From an uncultured Veillonellaceae bacterium (GTDB lineage Bacteria; Bacillota; Negativicutes; Selenomonadales; Selenomonadaceae): a stretch of DNA of 64,000 nucleotides. The notes under the pieces are model-generated. The model was not told the DNA's origin, did not search any database, and saw nothing but the letters and a program-made list of their open reading frames with translations. The first letter of the stretch is position 1. Each line of letters begins with the position of its first letter. Location: NCBI GenBank assembly GCA_900314825.1, contig OMWS01000002.1, positions 1 to 64,000 on the forward strand, written 5' to 3'. Made by a program: the position numbers and the translations under genes. Shown here piece after piece: positions 8,547 to 16,500 of the stretch.

Positions 8547-9677
8547 ATGGAACTTTTGAATGCATTTATCATTTCGTTGCAGGCCGTCTGGGCGGACAGC
8601 GGTTTCGCGTCGTTCACGGTCGGCAACGGCATCATGATCCTCGTCGGCATCGTGCTGCTGTACCTTGCCATCGCGAAGGAATTTGAGCCGCTGCTCCTCG
8701 GCCCGATCGCGTTCGGCTGCATCCTTGCGAACTTCCCGAACACGGGCTTCCTCGATCAGATGGGCGTCATGATGGCCATCAACTTCGGTATCAAATTCGA
8801 GATTTTCCCGCCGCTCATCTTCCTCGGCATCGGCGCGATGACGGACTTCGGCCCTCTCCTCGCGCGTCCGTCGACGCTGTTCCTCGGTGCAGCGGCACAG
8901 ATCGGCGTCTTCGTCTCGCTCGTCGGCGCCATGATGCTCGGCTTCACGGAGAAGCAAGCTGGCGCCATCGGTATCATCGGCGGCGCAGACGGCCCGACGG
9001 CCATTTATCTGTCCTCCGTCATGGCACCGGAACTCCTCGGCGCCATCGCCGTCGCGGCGTATTCGTATATGTCGCTCGTCCCGCTGATCCAGCCGCCGGT
9101 CATGAAGCTTCTCACGTCGCAGAAAGAGCGCGAGGTCGTCATGGAGCAGCTGCGCCCCGTCACGCGTTTCGAGCGCATCTGCTTCCCGGTCATCGCCGCG
9201 ATCCTCATCAGCCTCCTCTTGCCGCCGATCGCATCGCTCCTCGGCATGCTGATGCTTGGCAACCTCTTCCGTGAGTCCGGCGTCATGGATCGCCTCTCCG
9301 ATACGGCGCAGAACTCGCTCTGCAACATCGTCACGATCTTCCTCGCTACGGGCACGGGCATGACAATGAGTGCAGACAAGTTCCTCACGGCGCAGACGCT
9401 CGAGATCATCTTCCTCGGCCTCGTCGCGTTCATCTTCGGCACGGCGGGCGGCGTCCTCTTCGGCAAGATCATGTGCCGCGCTTCGGGCTGGAAGATCAAC
9501 CCGCTCATCGGCTCGGCCGGCGTCTCGGCCGTCCCGATGGCCGCGCGCGTCAGCCAGGTCGTCGGCATGAAGGCGAAACCGGGCAACTATCTGCTCATGC
9601 ACGCCATGGGCCCGAACGTCGCCGGCGTCATCGGCACGGCCGTCGCCGCTGGTACGATGCTCGCGATGATGAAGTAA
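8547..9677 (+). CDS. oadB: Na+-translocating decarboxylase beta subunit
   Basis: 376-residue polytopic membrane protein, the ion-pumping subunit that decarboxylates carboxybiotin and exports Na+. Conserved landmarks: [19 protein letters not shown], the [14 protein letters not shown] loop (about residues 140-155) with the Na+-site aspartate, and NGLxx-like C-terminal helices ending [15 protein letters not shown]. Length fits OadB/MmdB/GcdB. The substrate (methylmalonyl-CoA, oxaloacetate, glutaconyl-CoA or malonate) is set by the alpha subunit, which is not in this window, so it cannot be assigned. Confidence 0.92.
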   Translation: MELLNAFIISLQAVWADSGFASFTVGNGIMILVGIVLLYLAIAKEFEPLLLGPIAFGCILANFPNTGFLDQMGVMMAINFGIKFEIFPPLIFLGIGAMTDFGPLLARPSTLFLGAAAQIGVFVSLVGAMMLGFTEKQAGAIGIIGGADGPTAIYLSSVMAPELLGAIAVAAYSYMSLVPLIQPPVMKLLTSQKEREVVMEQLRPVTRFERICFPVIAAILISLLLPPIASLLGMLMLGNLFRESGVMDRLSDTAQNSLCNIVTIFLATGTGMTMSADKFLTAQTLEIIFLGLVAFIFGTAGGVLFGKIMCRASGWKINPLIGSAGVSAVPMAARVSQVVGMKAKPGNYLLMHAMGPNVAGVIGTAVAAGTMLAMMK

Positions 9678-9726
9678 GCACAATTGCATACCGGCTTTTG
9701 GTAAAGACAAGAGCAACGTAAATTGA

Positions 9727-9785
9727 TACGCTCCCCTTCGATAGGACGATGAAAATCAAAGTCCTATGAAGGGGAGCGTATTTTA
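9727..9785 (+). terminator. Terminator of oadG-oadB
   Basis: Long hairpin: TACGCTCCCCTTC (9727) pairs with GAAGGGGAGCGTA (9768-9780), and ATAGGAC (9741-9747) with GTCCTAT (9761-9767). TTTT follows. Confidence 0.93.
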
Positions 9786-9814
9786 TGTGATGAACATTCT
9801 CGCTCTTTTGGGGA

Positions 9815-9848
9815 ATAAAAAATCGCTGGCTGCAAAGGGGGTGCAGCC
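9815..9848 (-). terminator. Terminator of the SLH porin gene
   Basis: On the minus strand, GGCTGCA and TGCAGCC (9828-9848) form a stem and are followed by a U-rich tract read from 9814-9822. Lies between the convergent oadB and porin genes. Confidence 0.85.
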
Positions 9849-9893
9849 GACGAATCGCAGAAAAAGGTAAAGGAGTTTGGGGGATTGGGGAAG

Positions 9894-11246
9894 TCAGAAT
9901 GCGAAAATCAGGCTCGAGAAGTAGGCCGTGCGGTTGTAGTTCGCGCGCGAGTCGCCTGCAATCGGATTGCCGTTGAAGATGTAGTTCTGGAGCTGGATAT
10001 TTTTGCCGAGGTGGAACCAGAGCTGCGCTTCGAGGCCTTTCATGCCCGGCTTCTCCGAGCCGTTGACGACGCTCGACATGATGAGCGCATCGGAGCCGAG
10101 GTAGCGGTAGCCGAGCGCCGCGCCCCACGGACGGCTGCCCCACGGGCTGCCATTGTACGTGAGCTTCACATTGTACGCTTTGTTCTGGAAATGCTGGCTG
10201 CCGAGCGAGTAGAACGCCGTGAGGTCGAGATTTTTCGCGAGGTTCTGGCGGAAGTCCACGCACCAGATGCCGAGATTGCCGGAGCCATTGTCATACGCGC
10301 GCGAATGTTTGAGTGTGTAGTATCCAAGGCCGGCAGACGTCTTGTCCGTGAACTGGTGCTCGAGCGACGCGCCGTAAGCGTAGAGGCCGTGATCTTCGAA
10401 GCCCGTTTCCGTGGTGCTGTCTTTCAGGTAGTCGCCGATGCCGCCGCCGCGACGGAAGTAGCCGGACCAATCCGAGGACAGGTCACCGACTTTTTCATGG
10501 ACGCGGCCGCCATACGCTTTGATCGAAGTCTTGCCGACCTTGTAATCGAGCTCCGCGCCCTTCACGCGCGCATTGCCGACGTAGCCGCTCTGCAGCCCCG
10601 GCGTGAAGAGGCCGAGCGTGACATCCGAGCCCGTGAAGAGCGGGCCTTTCGCATAGAGCTGATAGAGCATATTGGAAACTTTGTGGTTGTGTGCGCCGTA
10701 AGCATCGGAAAATTCTTCCTCGCCGTTGAGGCCGTTGTCGTTCGTACCCCATTTCGTATCGATGCCGGCATGGACGTTCCACTTTTCATTGACAGCGGCA
10801 TCGACATTGAGGAAAAGTTCTTTTTCCCACCATGTCGAATCTTCATGGTTGCCTTTCATCGCTTTCTGCGCGAAGATGCCGCTCCACTTCACGTTGTCGG
10901 CATGCTTTTCGAGGTTCGCGACGCGGACGCCGAGCGTGTTGAGCTCGTTGGCGAATTCGGCGGCAAGCTTGTCGATTGCAGCCTTGTCGGCAGTGGAGAC
11001 GTCGCTTTTTGCCATGGCCTTCGCGACCATCTGCGCCATTTCGTAGCGCGTGATGGGCTTGTCGCCTTGGAACGTGTCATCACCGTAGCCTTCGATGACT
11101 CCATCGGCCGCGAGCTGGGCGACCGCATCGTACGCCCAATGGCCTTCCGGCACATCCGAGAACGGATTCGCTGCAGCGAAGCAGCTCGCACTCGTGCCGA
11201 TGACGAGCGCCGAGACGGCCGCAGCAACCAAGTGTTTCTTCTTCAT
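9894..11246 (-). CDS. SLH-domain outer-membrane porin (OmpM/Mep45-like)
   Basis: 450-residue precursor. Signal peptide of about 24 residues (MKKKHLVAAAV... SCFA, cleavage before AANPF). One SLH domain follows (about 27-75: FSDVPEGHWAYDAVAQLA, then GDKPITRYEMAQMVAKAM), then a short coiled-coil linker (AAIDKLAAEFANELNTLG) and a beta-rich porin barrel ending in the terminal phenylalanine typical of BamA substrates. In Negativicutes such proteins tie the outer membrane to polyaminated peptidoglycan. An upstream ATG at 11336 is rejected: ATG 11246 has GGAGGGG 8 bp before it and begins the signal peptide. Transcribed away from the PTS operon and terminated at 9815. Confidence 0.93.
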   Translation of the reverse strand: MKKKHLVAAAVSALVIGTSASCFAAANPFSDVPEGHWAYDAVAQLAADGVIEGYGDDTFQGDKPITRYEMAQMVAKAMAKSDVSTADKAAIDKLAAEFANELNTLGVRVANLEKHADNVKWSGIFAQKAMKGNHEDSTWWEKELFLNVDAAVNEKWNVHAGIDTKWGTNDNGLNGEEEFSDAYGAHNHKVSNMLYQLYAKGPLFTGSDVTLGLFTPGLQSGYVGNARVKGAELDYKVGKTSIKAYGGRVHEKVGDLSSDWSGYFRRGGGIGDYLKDSTTETGFEDHGLYAYGASLEHQFTDKTSAGLGYYTLKHSRAYDNGSGNLGIWCVDFRQNLAKNLDLTAFYSLGSQHFQNKAYNVKLTYNGSPWGSRPWGAALGYRYLGSDALIMSSVVNGSEKPGMKGLEAQLWFHLGKNIQLQNYIFNGNPIAGDSRANYNRTAYFSSLIFAF

Positions 11247-11331
11247 GATGATCTTCCCCTCCATAAAAGGATCTACAATATATGATAGAGAATGATATGG
11301 AATTAAAAAGAACAATTCCTTATATGATAAA

Positions 11332-11360
11332 AGCATACTATAAAGGGATTATCTTGTCAA
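11332..11360 (-). promoter_or_regulatory. Promoter of the SLH porin gene
   Basis: On the minus strand, TTGACA (11360-11355) and TATGCT (11337-11332) are separated by 17 bp in an AT-rich divergent intergenic region of 293 bp. An overlapping TATAGT is an alternative -10. Confidence 0.75.
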
Positions 11361-11425
11361 GAATAAAATATATCTTTTTAAATATGACATACAAAAACTT
11401 TTTCAAAAATTGACATATCTTTTTG

Positions 11426-11454
11426 TTGACAGGATAGCACCAATAAGATATAAT
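11426..11454 (+). promoter_or_regulatory. Consensus sigma-A promoter of the cellobiose PTS operon
   Basis: Perfect TTGACA (11426-11431) and TATAAT (11449-11454) with a 17-bp spacer. A second TTGACA occurs at 11410. So strong a core promoter suggests that control is by a repressor. Confidence 0.9.
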
Positions 11455-11456
11455 AA

Positions 11457-11478
11457 GGACAGTCAGCAAGAGATGTCC
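11457..11478 (+). promoter_or_regulatory. Possible operator: GGACA-N12-TGTCC dyad at the PTS start site
   Basis: GGACA (11457-11461) and TGTCC (11474-11478) form a 22-bp dyad just downstream of the -10 box, where a repressor would block transcription. The GntR/UTRA gene at the end of the operon is the obvious candidate ligand; this is inference. Confidence 0.4.
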
Positions 11479-11539
11479 AAAACAAGAACATCGGAAGCCA
11501 TCATTTCTAAACAAATCTATTCAATAGGAGGAGTTCATC

Positions 11540-11845
11540 ATGAACATCTATCTCGTCTGCAATGCCGGCATGTCGACGTCGATCCTCGTCAAGAAGATGC
11601 AGGAAGCGGCAGCAAAACAGAACATCGATGCGCGCATCGAAGCATTCTCCGTCGAAGTCCTCGACGAGCGCGTCGACACGGCCGACTGCGTGCTGCTCGG
11701 CCCGCAGATCCGCCACATGCTCAGCGATGTCAAGAACGTCGTGAACGGCAAGTGCCCGGTCGATGTCATCGACATGCGCGACTATGGCATGATCCGCGGC
11801 GACAAGGTGCTCGCGAAAGCGATGAAGATGGTGGAAGCGAAATAA
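11540..11845 (+). CDS. PTS system cellobiose-type IIB component
   Basis: 101-residue cytoplasmic IIB of the lactose/cellobiose PTS family. The phospho-acceptor is Cys7 in LVCNAGMSTS, and the protein ends MKMVEAK. It accepts phosphate from the IIA protein encoded two genes downstream and passes it to the sugar bound by IIC. First gene of the operon; ribosome binding site AGGAGG 9 bp before the ATG, leader of about 80 nt. Homologous to CelA/ChbB. Confidence 0.93.
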   Translation: MNIYLVCNAGMSTSILVKKMQEAAAKQNIDARIEAFSVEVLDERVDTADCVLLGPQIRHMLSDVKNVVNGKCPVDVIDMRDYGMIRGDKVLAKAMKMVEAK

Positions 11846-11887
11846 GCTTCTACTATATGGGAAACATTCTTTAGGGGGAAAGAACAA

Positions 11888-13234
11888 ATGAATTCCGTTG
11901 TGGAAAAGTTTGAGCAGGTGATGATGCCGATCGCCGGCAAAATCTCGAGCAACAAATATCTGCTCGCCATGCGTGACTCGTTCTCGATGCTATTGCCGTT
12001 CATCATCGTCGGCTCGTTCTTCGGCATCATCGAATGGGTCGTGCTCGATCCGTGGGGCACGATCATGGGCCCCGACGGCCTCGGCCTCGGCAAGACGTTC
12101 ACGGGCCTCGACCAGACGAGCGACGCGTACAAGGTTTCGTCGTTCGTCGGCACGATGCAGATGCTCCAGGGCCTCTGCAACAACGTCGTCACGGTTGGTT
12201 TCGGCGTCTTCTCGTTCCTGCTCGTCGCAGCATTCGCGTACCGCCTCGGCGGCATCTGGGGCGGCGACAAGTTTTCAACGGCTCTCACGGCCATCGGTGC
12301 CTTCATCATCGTGACGCCGCAGCAGATCGTGGGCAAGGCCGGCGACAAGATGGGTGCGTTCAGCCTCGATTACTTCGGCAACAAGGCCGTCCTCACATCC
12401 ATCATCGTCGCGACGGTCGCGGCGTGGATGTTCGTGAAACTCTCGAAGAATGAGAAGATCCGCATCAAGATGCCGGAGACGGTGCCGCCTGCAGTCTCGC
12501 AGTCGTTCGCCGTGCTCGTTCCGGTCTTCGTCACGCTCTTCACGTTCACGGTTTTCTCGACGATTCTCTCGAATTGCCAGTTCTTCGGCAAGGCCGCGCT
12601 CAACGACCTCATTTACGCCATCATCCAGGCGCCGCTCATGGGCTTTTCGCAGGGCATCGGCTTCTCCATCCTCTACCAGCTCATCGTTTGGTTCTTCTGG
12701 TGGTTTGGCATCCACGGGCACAATGTCACGGCGGCCATCCAGAACATGGTCTACATGCCCGCGCAGCTCGCGAACCAGGCCGGCGATGCCGCGTATGTCT
12801 TCTCGAATGGTTTCTTCGAGGCCGGCCTCATGCACATCATGGGTCTCGTCATCGCGATCTTCATCTTCTCGAAGAAGGACAGCTGGCGCGCCGTCGCGAA
12901 GCTCGGCTTTCCAGCCATGCTTTTCAACATCCAGGAACCGATTGCTTTCGGTTTGCCGATTGTGCTGAACCCAATTCTCCTGATCCCGTACATCCTTGCA
13001 CCGCTCGCGAACACGGTCGTCGGCTGGCTCGCGATTTCCATGGGCCTTGTCCCCATTTTCAAATATGTCGTTCCTTGGACGATGCCACTGTTCTTCGGCG
13101 CGACGATCGGCACGGGCTCGATCGCCGGTGGTATCTTGCAGGTGATCTGGCTTGTGATGGACGTCTTCATTTACGCGCCGTTCGTCATCGCGTCGAACAA
13201 GATCAAAGATGAGGAAGCAGAGGAGGAAGCCTGA
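11888..13234 (+). CDS. PTS system cellobiose-type IIC permease
   Basis: 448-residue membrane permease of the lactose/cellobiose family (CelB/ChbC-like), with about ten hydrophobic helices. Family landmarks: KYLLAMRDSFSMLLPFIIVGSFF, WWFGIHGHN (about residues 275-283) and FNIQEPIAFGLPIVLNP (about 345-362), which forms the sugar site. The C-terminus is acidic (KDEEAEEEA). It moves a beta-glucoside in with phosphorylation. Its stop overlaps the IIA start by one base. Confidence 0.95.
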   Translation: MNSVVEKFEQVMMPIAGKISSNKYLLAMRDSFSMLLPFIIVGSFFGIIEWVVLDPWGTIMGPDGLGLGKTFTGLDQTSDAYKVSSFVGTMQMLQGLCNNVVTVGFGVFSFLLVAAFAYRLGGIWGGDKFSTALTAIGAFIIVTPQQIVGKAGDKMGAFSLDYFGNKAVLTSIIVATVAAWMFVKLSKNEKIRIKMPETVPPAVSQSFAVLVPVFVTLFTFTVFSTILSNCQFFGKAALNDLIYAIIQAPLMGFSQGIGFSILYQLIVWFFWWFGIHGHNVTAAIQNMVYMPAQLANQAGDAAYVFSNGFFEAGLMHIMGLVIAIFIFSKKDSWRAVAKLGFPAMLFNIQEPIAFGLPIVLNPILLIPYILAPLANTVVGWLAISMGLVPIFKYVVPWTMPLFFGATIGTGSIAGGILQVIWLVMDVFIYAPFVIASNKIKDEEAEEEA

Positions 13235-13569
13235 TGGACGAGAAAACGGTAGAACAATCGATGCAGCTCATCCTGCATTCTGGCACGGGCCGCTCGATGG
13301 TCATCGAAGCCGTGCGTGACATGCTGAAAGACGGTGACGTCGCTGCTGCGAAGAAGAAGATCGAAGAGGGCGGCAAGGAAATCGGACAGGCGCATGACAT
13401 CCAGACGGCCATGATGTCGGCGGAGTGCGACGGCCAGCCCGTGGAGAAATCCATTTTGCTGATTCACGCGCAAGATCATTTCATGACGGCGCTCGCTGTG
13501 CGTGACATGGCGAATCTCATGGTCGAGATGTATGCGAAACTGCATGAAAAGACGGAGGCACAGGCATGA
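13234..13569 (+). CDS. PTS system cellobiose-type IIA component
   Basis: 111-residue helical IIA of the lactose/cellobiose family. The phosphorylated histidine is His78 in LIHAQDHFMTA, the same position as in characterised members. It takes phosphate from HPr and gives it to IIB. Its start overlaps the IIC stop by one base, and the GH1 gene begins 4 bp before its own end, so the operon is tightly coupled. Confidence 0.93.
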   Translation: MDEKTVEQSMQLILHSGTGRSMVIEAVRDMLKDGDVAAAKKKIEEGGKEIGQAHDIQTAMMSAECDGQPVEKSILLIHAQDHFMTALAVRDMANLMVEMYAKLHEKTEAQA

Positions 13570-14963
13570 GCGTATCATATCGCTTTCCTTCGAACTTCTG
13601 GTGGGGCGCAGCGACATCTGGTCCGCAGGCCGAAGGGCGCTTCCACAAGGCACACCGGAGCGTGTTTGACTATTGGTTCGACACGGAGCCGACGGCGTTC
13701 TTCGATGGCGTCGGCCCGAATGTCGCGTCGAACTTCTACAACGACTACCGTGCAGACATCGCGCTCATGAAAGAGATCGGCCTGAACTCCGTGCGCACGT
13801 CCATCCAGTGGACGCGCCTCATCAAGGATTTCGAGACGGGCGAGACGGATCCCGATGGCGTGCGGTTTTACAACAACGTCATCGACGAGTTCGTGCGACA
13901 GGGCATCCGCCCCGTGCTGAACCTCCATCACTTCGACCTGCCGGTCGAGCTCTATGAGAAATACGGCGGCTGGGTGTCGAAACATGTTGTCGATCTGTTC
14001 GCGCTATTCGCGAAGCGTTGCTTCGAGCTGTTCGGTGATCGCGTGAAGGATTGGATCACGTTCAACGAGCCGATGGTCGTCGTCGAGGGCGAATATCTTT
14101 ACGAATTCCATTATCCGAAGCTCGTCGATGGCAAAAAAGCGTGTCAGGTGCTCTACAACCTGAACCTTGCGTCGGCAAAAGCCATCGCGGAATTCCGCAA
14201 GTCGTCCTGCGCGCAGCTTGGCGGCCGCATCGGAATCGTGCTGAACCTCACGCCCGCATATCCGCGGAGTGATCAACCGGAAGATGTTGCGGCTGCAAAG
14301 TTTGCAGAAGATTACAAAAATAATTCGTTCCTCGATCCTGCCGTGCATGGTTATTTCACAAAAGATCTTGTCGACGTGTTGAAGACCGATGGCGTGCTCT
14401 GGGAAAGCACAACGGAGGAGCTCGAACTCATCGCAAAGAATACGGTCGATTTCCTCGGCATCAACTACTATCAGCCGTTTCGCGCGCAGCGCCGCGAGAT
14501 CCCGTACGACGACGCGCAAGGCTGGTTGCCGGAAAAGCATTTCCAGCAGTACCACATGCCGGGCTGCCGCATGAATCCCTATCGCGGCTGGGAAATCTAT
14601 CCGAAGGCTATCTATGATATTGCGATCCATGTACGTGATCACCTTGGCAATATCCCGTGGTACATTTCCGAAAACGGCATGGGTGTCGAAGGGGAAGAGC
14701 GCTTCCGGAACGCGGACGGCTTCATCGAGGATGATTACCGCATCGACTTCATCAAGGAGCATCTCCAGTGGCTGCACAAGGCCATGCAAGAGGGGGCGAA
14801 CTGCTTTGGCTATCACCTCTGGACGCCGATTGACTGCTGGTCGTGGTCGAATGCGTACAAGAACCGCTATGGCCTCATCGCGCTCGACCTCGTGACGCAG
14901 GAAAAGACGATCAAGAAGTCGGGCCGTTGGATGCATGATGTCATCCAGAATCATGGCTTTTGA
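13566..14963 (+). CDS. 6-phospho-beta-glucosidase, glycoside hydrolase family 1
   Basis: 465-residue cytoplasmic GH1 enzyme that cleaves imported phospho-beta-glucosides. Catalytic acid/base Glu168 in TFNEPM and nucleophile Glu369 in YISENGMG are both present; the N-terminal FPSNFWWGAATSGPQAEG is characteristic of the family. Last enzyme of the PTS operon, overlapping the IIA gene by 4 bp. The exact glucoside (cellobiose, arbutin, salicin or similar) cannot be told from sequence. Confidence 0.93.
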   Translation: MSVSYRFPSNFWWGAATSGPQAEGRFHKAHRSVFDYWFDTEPTAFFDGVGPNVASNFYNDYRADIALMKEIGLNSVRTSIQWTRLIKDFETGETDPDGVRFYNNVIDEFVRQGIRPVLNLHHFDLPVELYEKYGGWVSKHVVDLFALFAKRCFELFGDRVKDWITFNEPMVVVEGEYLYEFHYPKLVDGKKACQVLYNLNLASAKAIAEFRKSSCAQLGGRIGIVLNLTPAYPRSDQPEDVAAAKFAEDYKNNSFLDPAVHGYFTKDLVDVLKTDGVLWESTTEELELIAKNTVDFLGINYYQPFRAQRREIPYDDAQGWLPEKHFQQYHMPGCRMNPYRGWEIYPKAIYDIAIHVRDHLGNIPWYISENGMGVEGEERFRNADGFIEDDYRIDFIKEHLQWLHKAMQEGANCFGYHLWTPIDCWSWSNAYKNRYGLIALDLVTQEKTIKKSGRWMHDVIQNHGF

Positions 14964-15018
14964 ACATATTTTCTTGAATCATAAGGAAGCATGAATCGCT
15001 TTTCTTTGACTGTTTGTG

Positions 15019-15024
15019 TATAAT
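15019..15024 (+). promoter_or_regulatory. Possible -10 box of the GntR-family gene
   Basis: TATAAT at 15019-15024 in the 95-bp gap between the glucosidase and the regulator. No good -35 is spaced 16-18 bp upstream, so a separate promoter is possible but weak. Confidence 0.4.
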
Positions 15025-15058
15025 AAGAAATATGTTGATTCAGGAGGAAGGTTCATTC

Positions 15059-15769
15059 ATGCTGAAATATGAGGCAATCGCAAAAGAATTGCGCGATAAT
15101 ATCGTGAACGGCGTCTACTCGCCGGGGCAGCAGCTCGCGCTCGAAAAGGAAATGTGCGAGCAGTACGGCGTCAGCCGCATCACGATCAAACGCGCCGTCG
15201 ACGAGCTCGTGAAACAAGGGCTCGTCGTGAAGCGCCGCGGCTCTGGAACGTTCGTGAAATCTCTTGAGGATCAGGACGTGAAGGAGCTCAGCATGGCGAA
15301 TCAGTTTAATGGATTCGCTGCGACCCATAAAGATCATGATGTGAAGTCAAAGATCTTGCGGTTCGATATCGTGCATCCGGAGAAAGATATTGCTGCAAAG
15401 CTTCAGATCACGGAAGATGATTTCATTTATGATATCATCCGCGTACGTTCTCTTGATGGCGAGCCGATCGTCATCGAATACACCCAGATGCCGATCCAGC
15501 TCATCCCGGGACTGAAGCGCAGTGTGCTGGAAAAATCAATTTATAGTTTCATCGAAAATGAGCTGAAGTTCAAGATCCAGTCCGCGCATCGCACGGTGCG
15601 CGCCGTCATGCCGACGGAAGAAGAAAAGCAGGAGCTCGCCATCGAAGGCGTCCTGCCGCTCCTCGAAGTCGAGCAGGTTGCATTCCTCGACGACGGCCGC
15701 CCATTCGAATTTTCCATTTCCCGCCACCGCGGAGACCGCAACGTCTTCCGCTCGGTCAGCATTCGCTGA
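15059..15769 (+). CDS. GntR family transcriptional regulator, HutC/UTRA type
   Basis: 236-residue DNA-binding regulator. An N-terminal winged helix-turn-helix (about residues 5-66: YEAIAKELRDNIVNGVYSPG, then EQYGVSRITIKRAVDELVKQG and RRGSGTFV) is joined to a UTRA effector domain (about 85-232). The UTRA domain includes IRVRSLDGEPIVIEYTQMP and ends EFSISRHRGDRNVF. Such proteins usually sense a phosphorylated sugar and repress their neighbouring PTS operon. ATG 15059 is chosen because CAGGAGGAAGG precedes it; an upstream ATG at 15014 lies in the promoter region. Confidence 0.92.
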   Translation: MLKYEAIAKELRDNIVNGVYSPGQQLALEKEMCEQYGVSRITIKRAVDELVKQGLVVKRRGSGTFVKSLEDQDVKELSMANQFNGFAATHKDHDVKSKILRFDIVHPEKDIAAKLQITEDDFIYDIIRVRSLDGEPIVIEYTQMPIQLIPGLKRSVLEKSIYSFIENELKFKIQSAHRTVRAVMPTEEEKQELAIEGVLPLLEVEQVAFLDDGRPFEFSISRHRGDRNVFRSVSIR

Positions 15770-15793
15770 GCCTTTTTGCGATGCGGTAAAACA

Positions 15794-15989
15794 TCATTCG
15801 TTTCCAGTTTCAGGGATTGCCAATCCATTTTGGATTTTGGCGATCTCTTCTGTTGTAAAGAGGTCGACGAGGGGACTGCCGTTCCATGACCGTCTGGAGC
15901 AGGCGGTTCCGTTCTTCCTAGTCATCGGTCGGCATGAGCTGGGGATCGAGAATCTTTGCGACTTTCCCTTTGAGGAAGGCCGCGATTTT
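15794..15989 (-). pseudogene. Degraded copy of the C-terminus of the neighbouring unknown gene (16501-17154)
   Basis: Read on the minus strand, this segment encodes DPQLMPTDD, an in-frame TAG (plus 15918-15920), EERNRLLQTVMERQSP, then after a one-base frameshift LVDLFTTEEIAKIQNGLA and a TGA. The intact protein ends DPQRLTTDDQEEQSRMLQ TVMEKESP VALFTAEEIAQLQANLA (in parts), an unmistakable match. The intact gene has CAG (Gln) where the copy has TAG. The piece next to it, KIAAFLKGKVAKIL, may belong to the esterase remnant upstream rather than to this copy. Confidence 0.8.
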
Positions 15990-16000
15990 TTTGCTCTAGC

Positions 16001-16141
16001 CTGTGTGGGATGCGTGCCGCCAAAGGCGTAGTCTGCGTTCGTGAGCAGCGGAGCGTCATCGTTGAGCGCGATGTAGTGGACGGCGGCATCACCTTTTGCG
16101 TGAAGGCGGTCGACAGCAGCCGCAATCCATGGCCTGACGTT
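16001..16141 (-). pseudogene. Remnant of an SGNH/GDSL-like esterase C-terminus
   Basis: Minus-strand reading NVRPWIAAAVDRLHAKGD, then AAVHYIALNDDAPLLTNADY, AFGGTHPT. The GTHPT block resembles the catalytic Asp/Gly-x-x-His region at the C-terminus of SGNH-fold carbohydrate esterases, which is often followed by a helix like KIAAFLKGKVAKIL; that helix occurs just downstream in another frame. A stop codon lies directly before NVRPW and no start is present, so this is a fragment. The exact esterase family is uncertain. Confidence 0.5.
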
Positions 16142-16148
16142 TTACAAT

Positions 16149-16468
16149 ATGCCGGCGCCAGCAGCGGATCCCGCGCGCGTTGACGATTTTGAGCGTTACT
16201 ACGGTGACGGCGGCCTGCTCAACGCTGCGTATTCGACGGGATGCGAATGGCGAAGATTTCGAGGTCGATCTGACAGACGTCGCGAAAAGCACGGAGCCGC
16301 AGCTCGTGACGCTGCTGTTCTCTGAGTTCAAAGGCAAGAACGGCGGCACGTTCGACAAGAGCGCTGTGCAGCATTTCGCCATCTGCTGCAATACGATCGG
16401 CGATGCGGGCGTGGATTCGCACATCTACTTTGATGATATCCGTGCGGTCAAAAAACAAGCACGCCCCG
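16149..16468 (+). pseudogene. Remnant of a glycoside hydrolase carbohydrate-binding module
   Basis: Two plus-strand frames join into one module. The first reads PAPAADPARVDDFERYYG then DGGLLNAAYSTGC (about 16149-16242). The second reads DANGEDFEVDLTDVAK, LVTLLFSEFKGKNGGTFD, FAICCNTIGDAGVDSHIY and FDDIRAV (16240-16452). This is the beta-sandwich CBM pattern (DDFE...YYGD at the start, YxDDI at the end) seen at the C-terminus of bacterial mannanases and related enzymes. The middle of the module is missing at the frame junction near 16240, and the catalytic domain is absent. Naming the parent enzyme a mannanase is an inference. Confidence 0.6.
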
Positions 16469-16494
16469 TGAGCGTTTTCACGATTCGTGCTTGT
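16449..16494 (-). terminator. Terminator of the unknown minus-strand gene
   Basis: ACAAGCACG (16455-16463) pairs with CGTGCTTGT (16486-16494), with an inner CGTGA/TCACG stem. Read on the minus strand, six Us follow (16450-16455). Confidence 0.9.
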
Positions 16495-16500
16495 AAAACA

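Noticed and set aside
9894-11285. Long open frame on the plus strand opposite the porin
   Set aside because: Mirror of the porin codons in a GC-rich gene; the minus-strand protein has signal peptide and SLH domain, the other has none.
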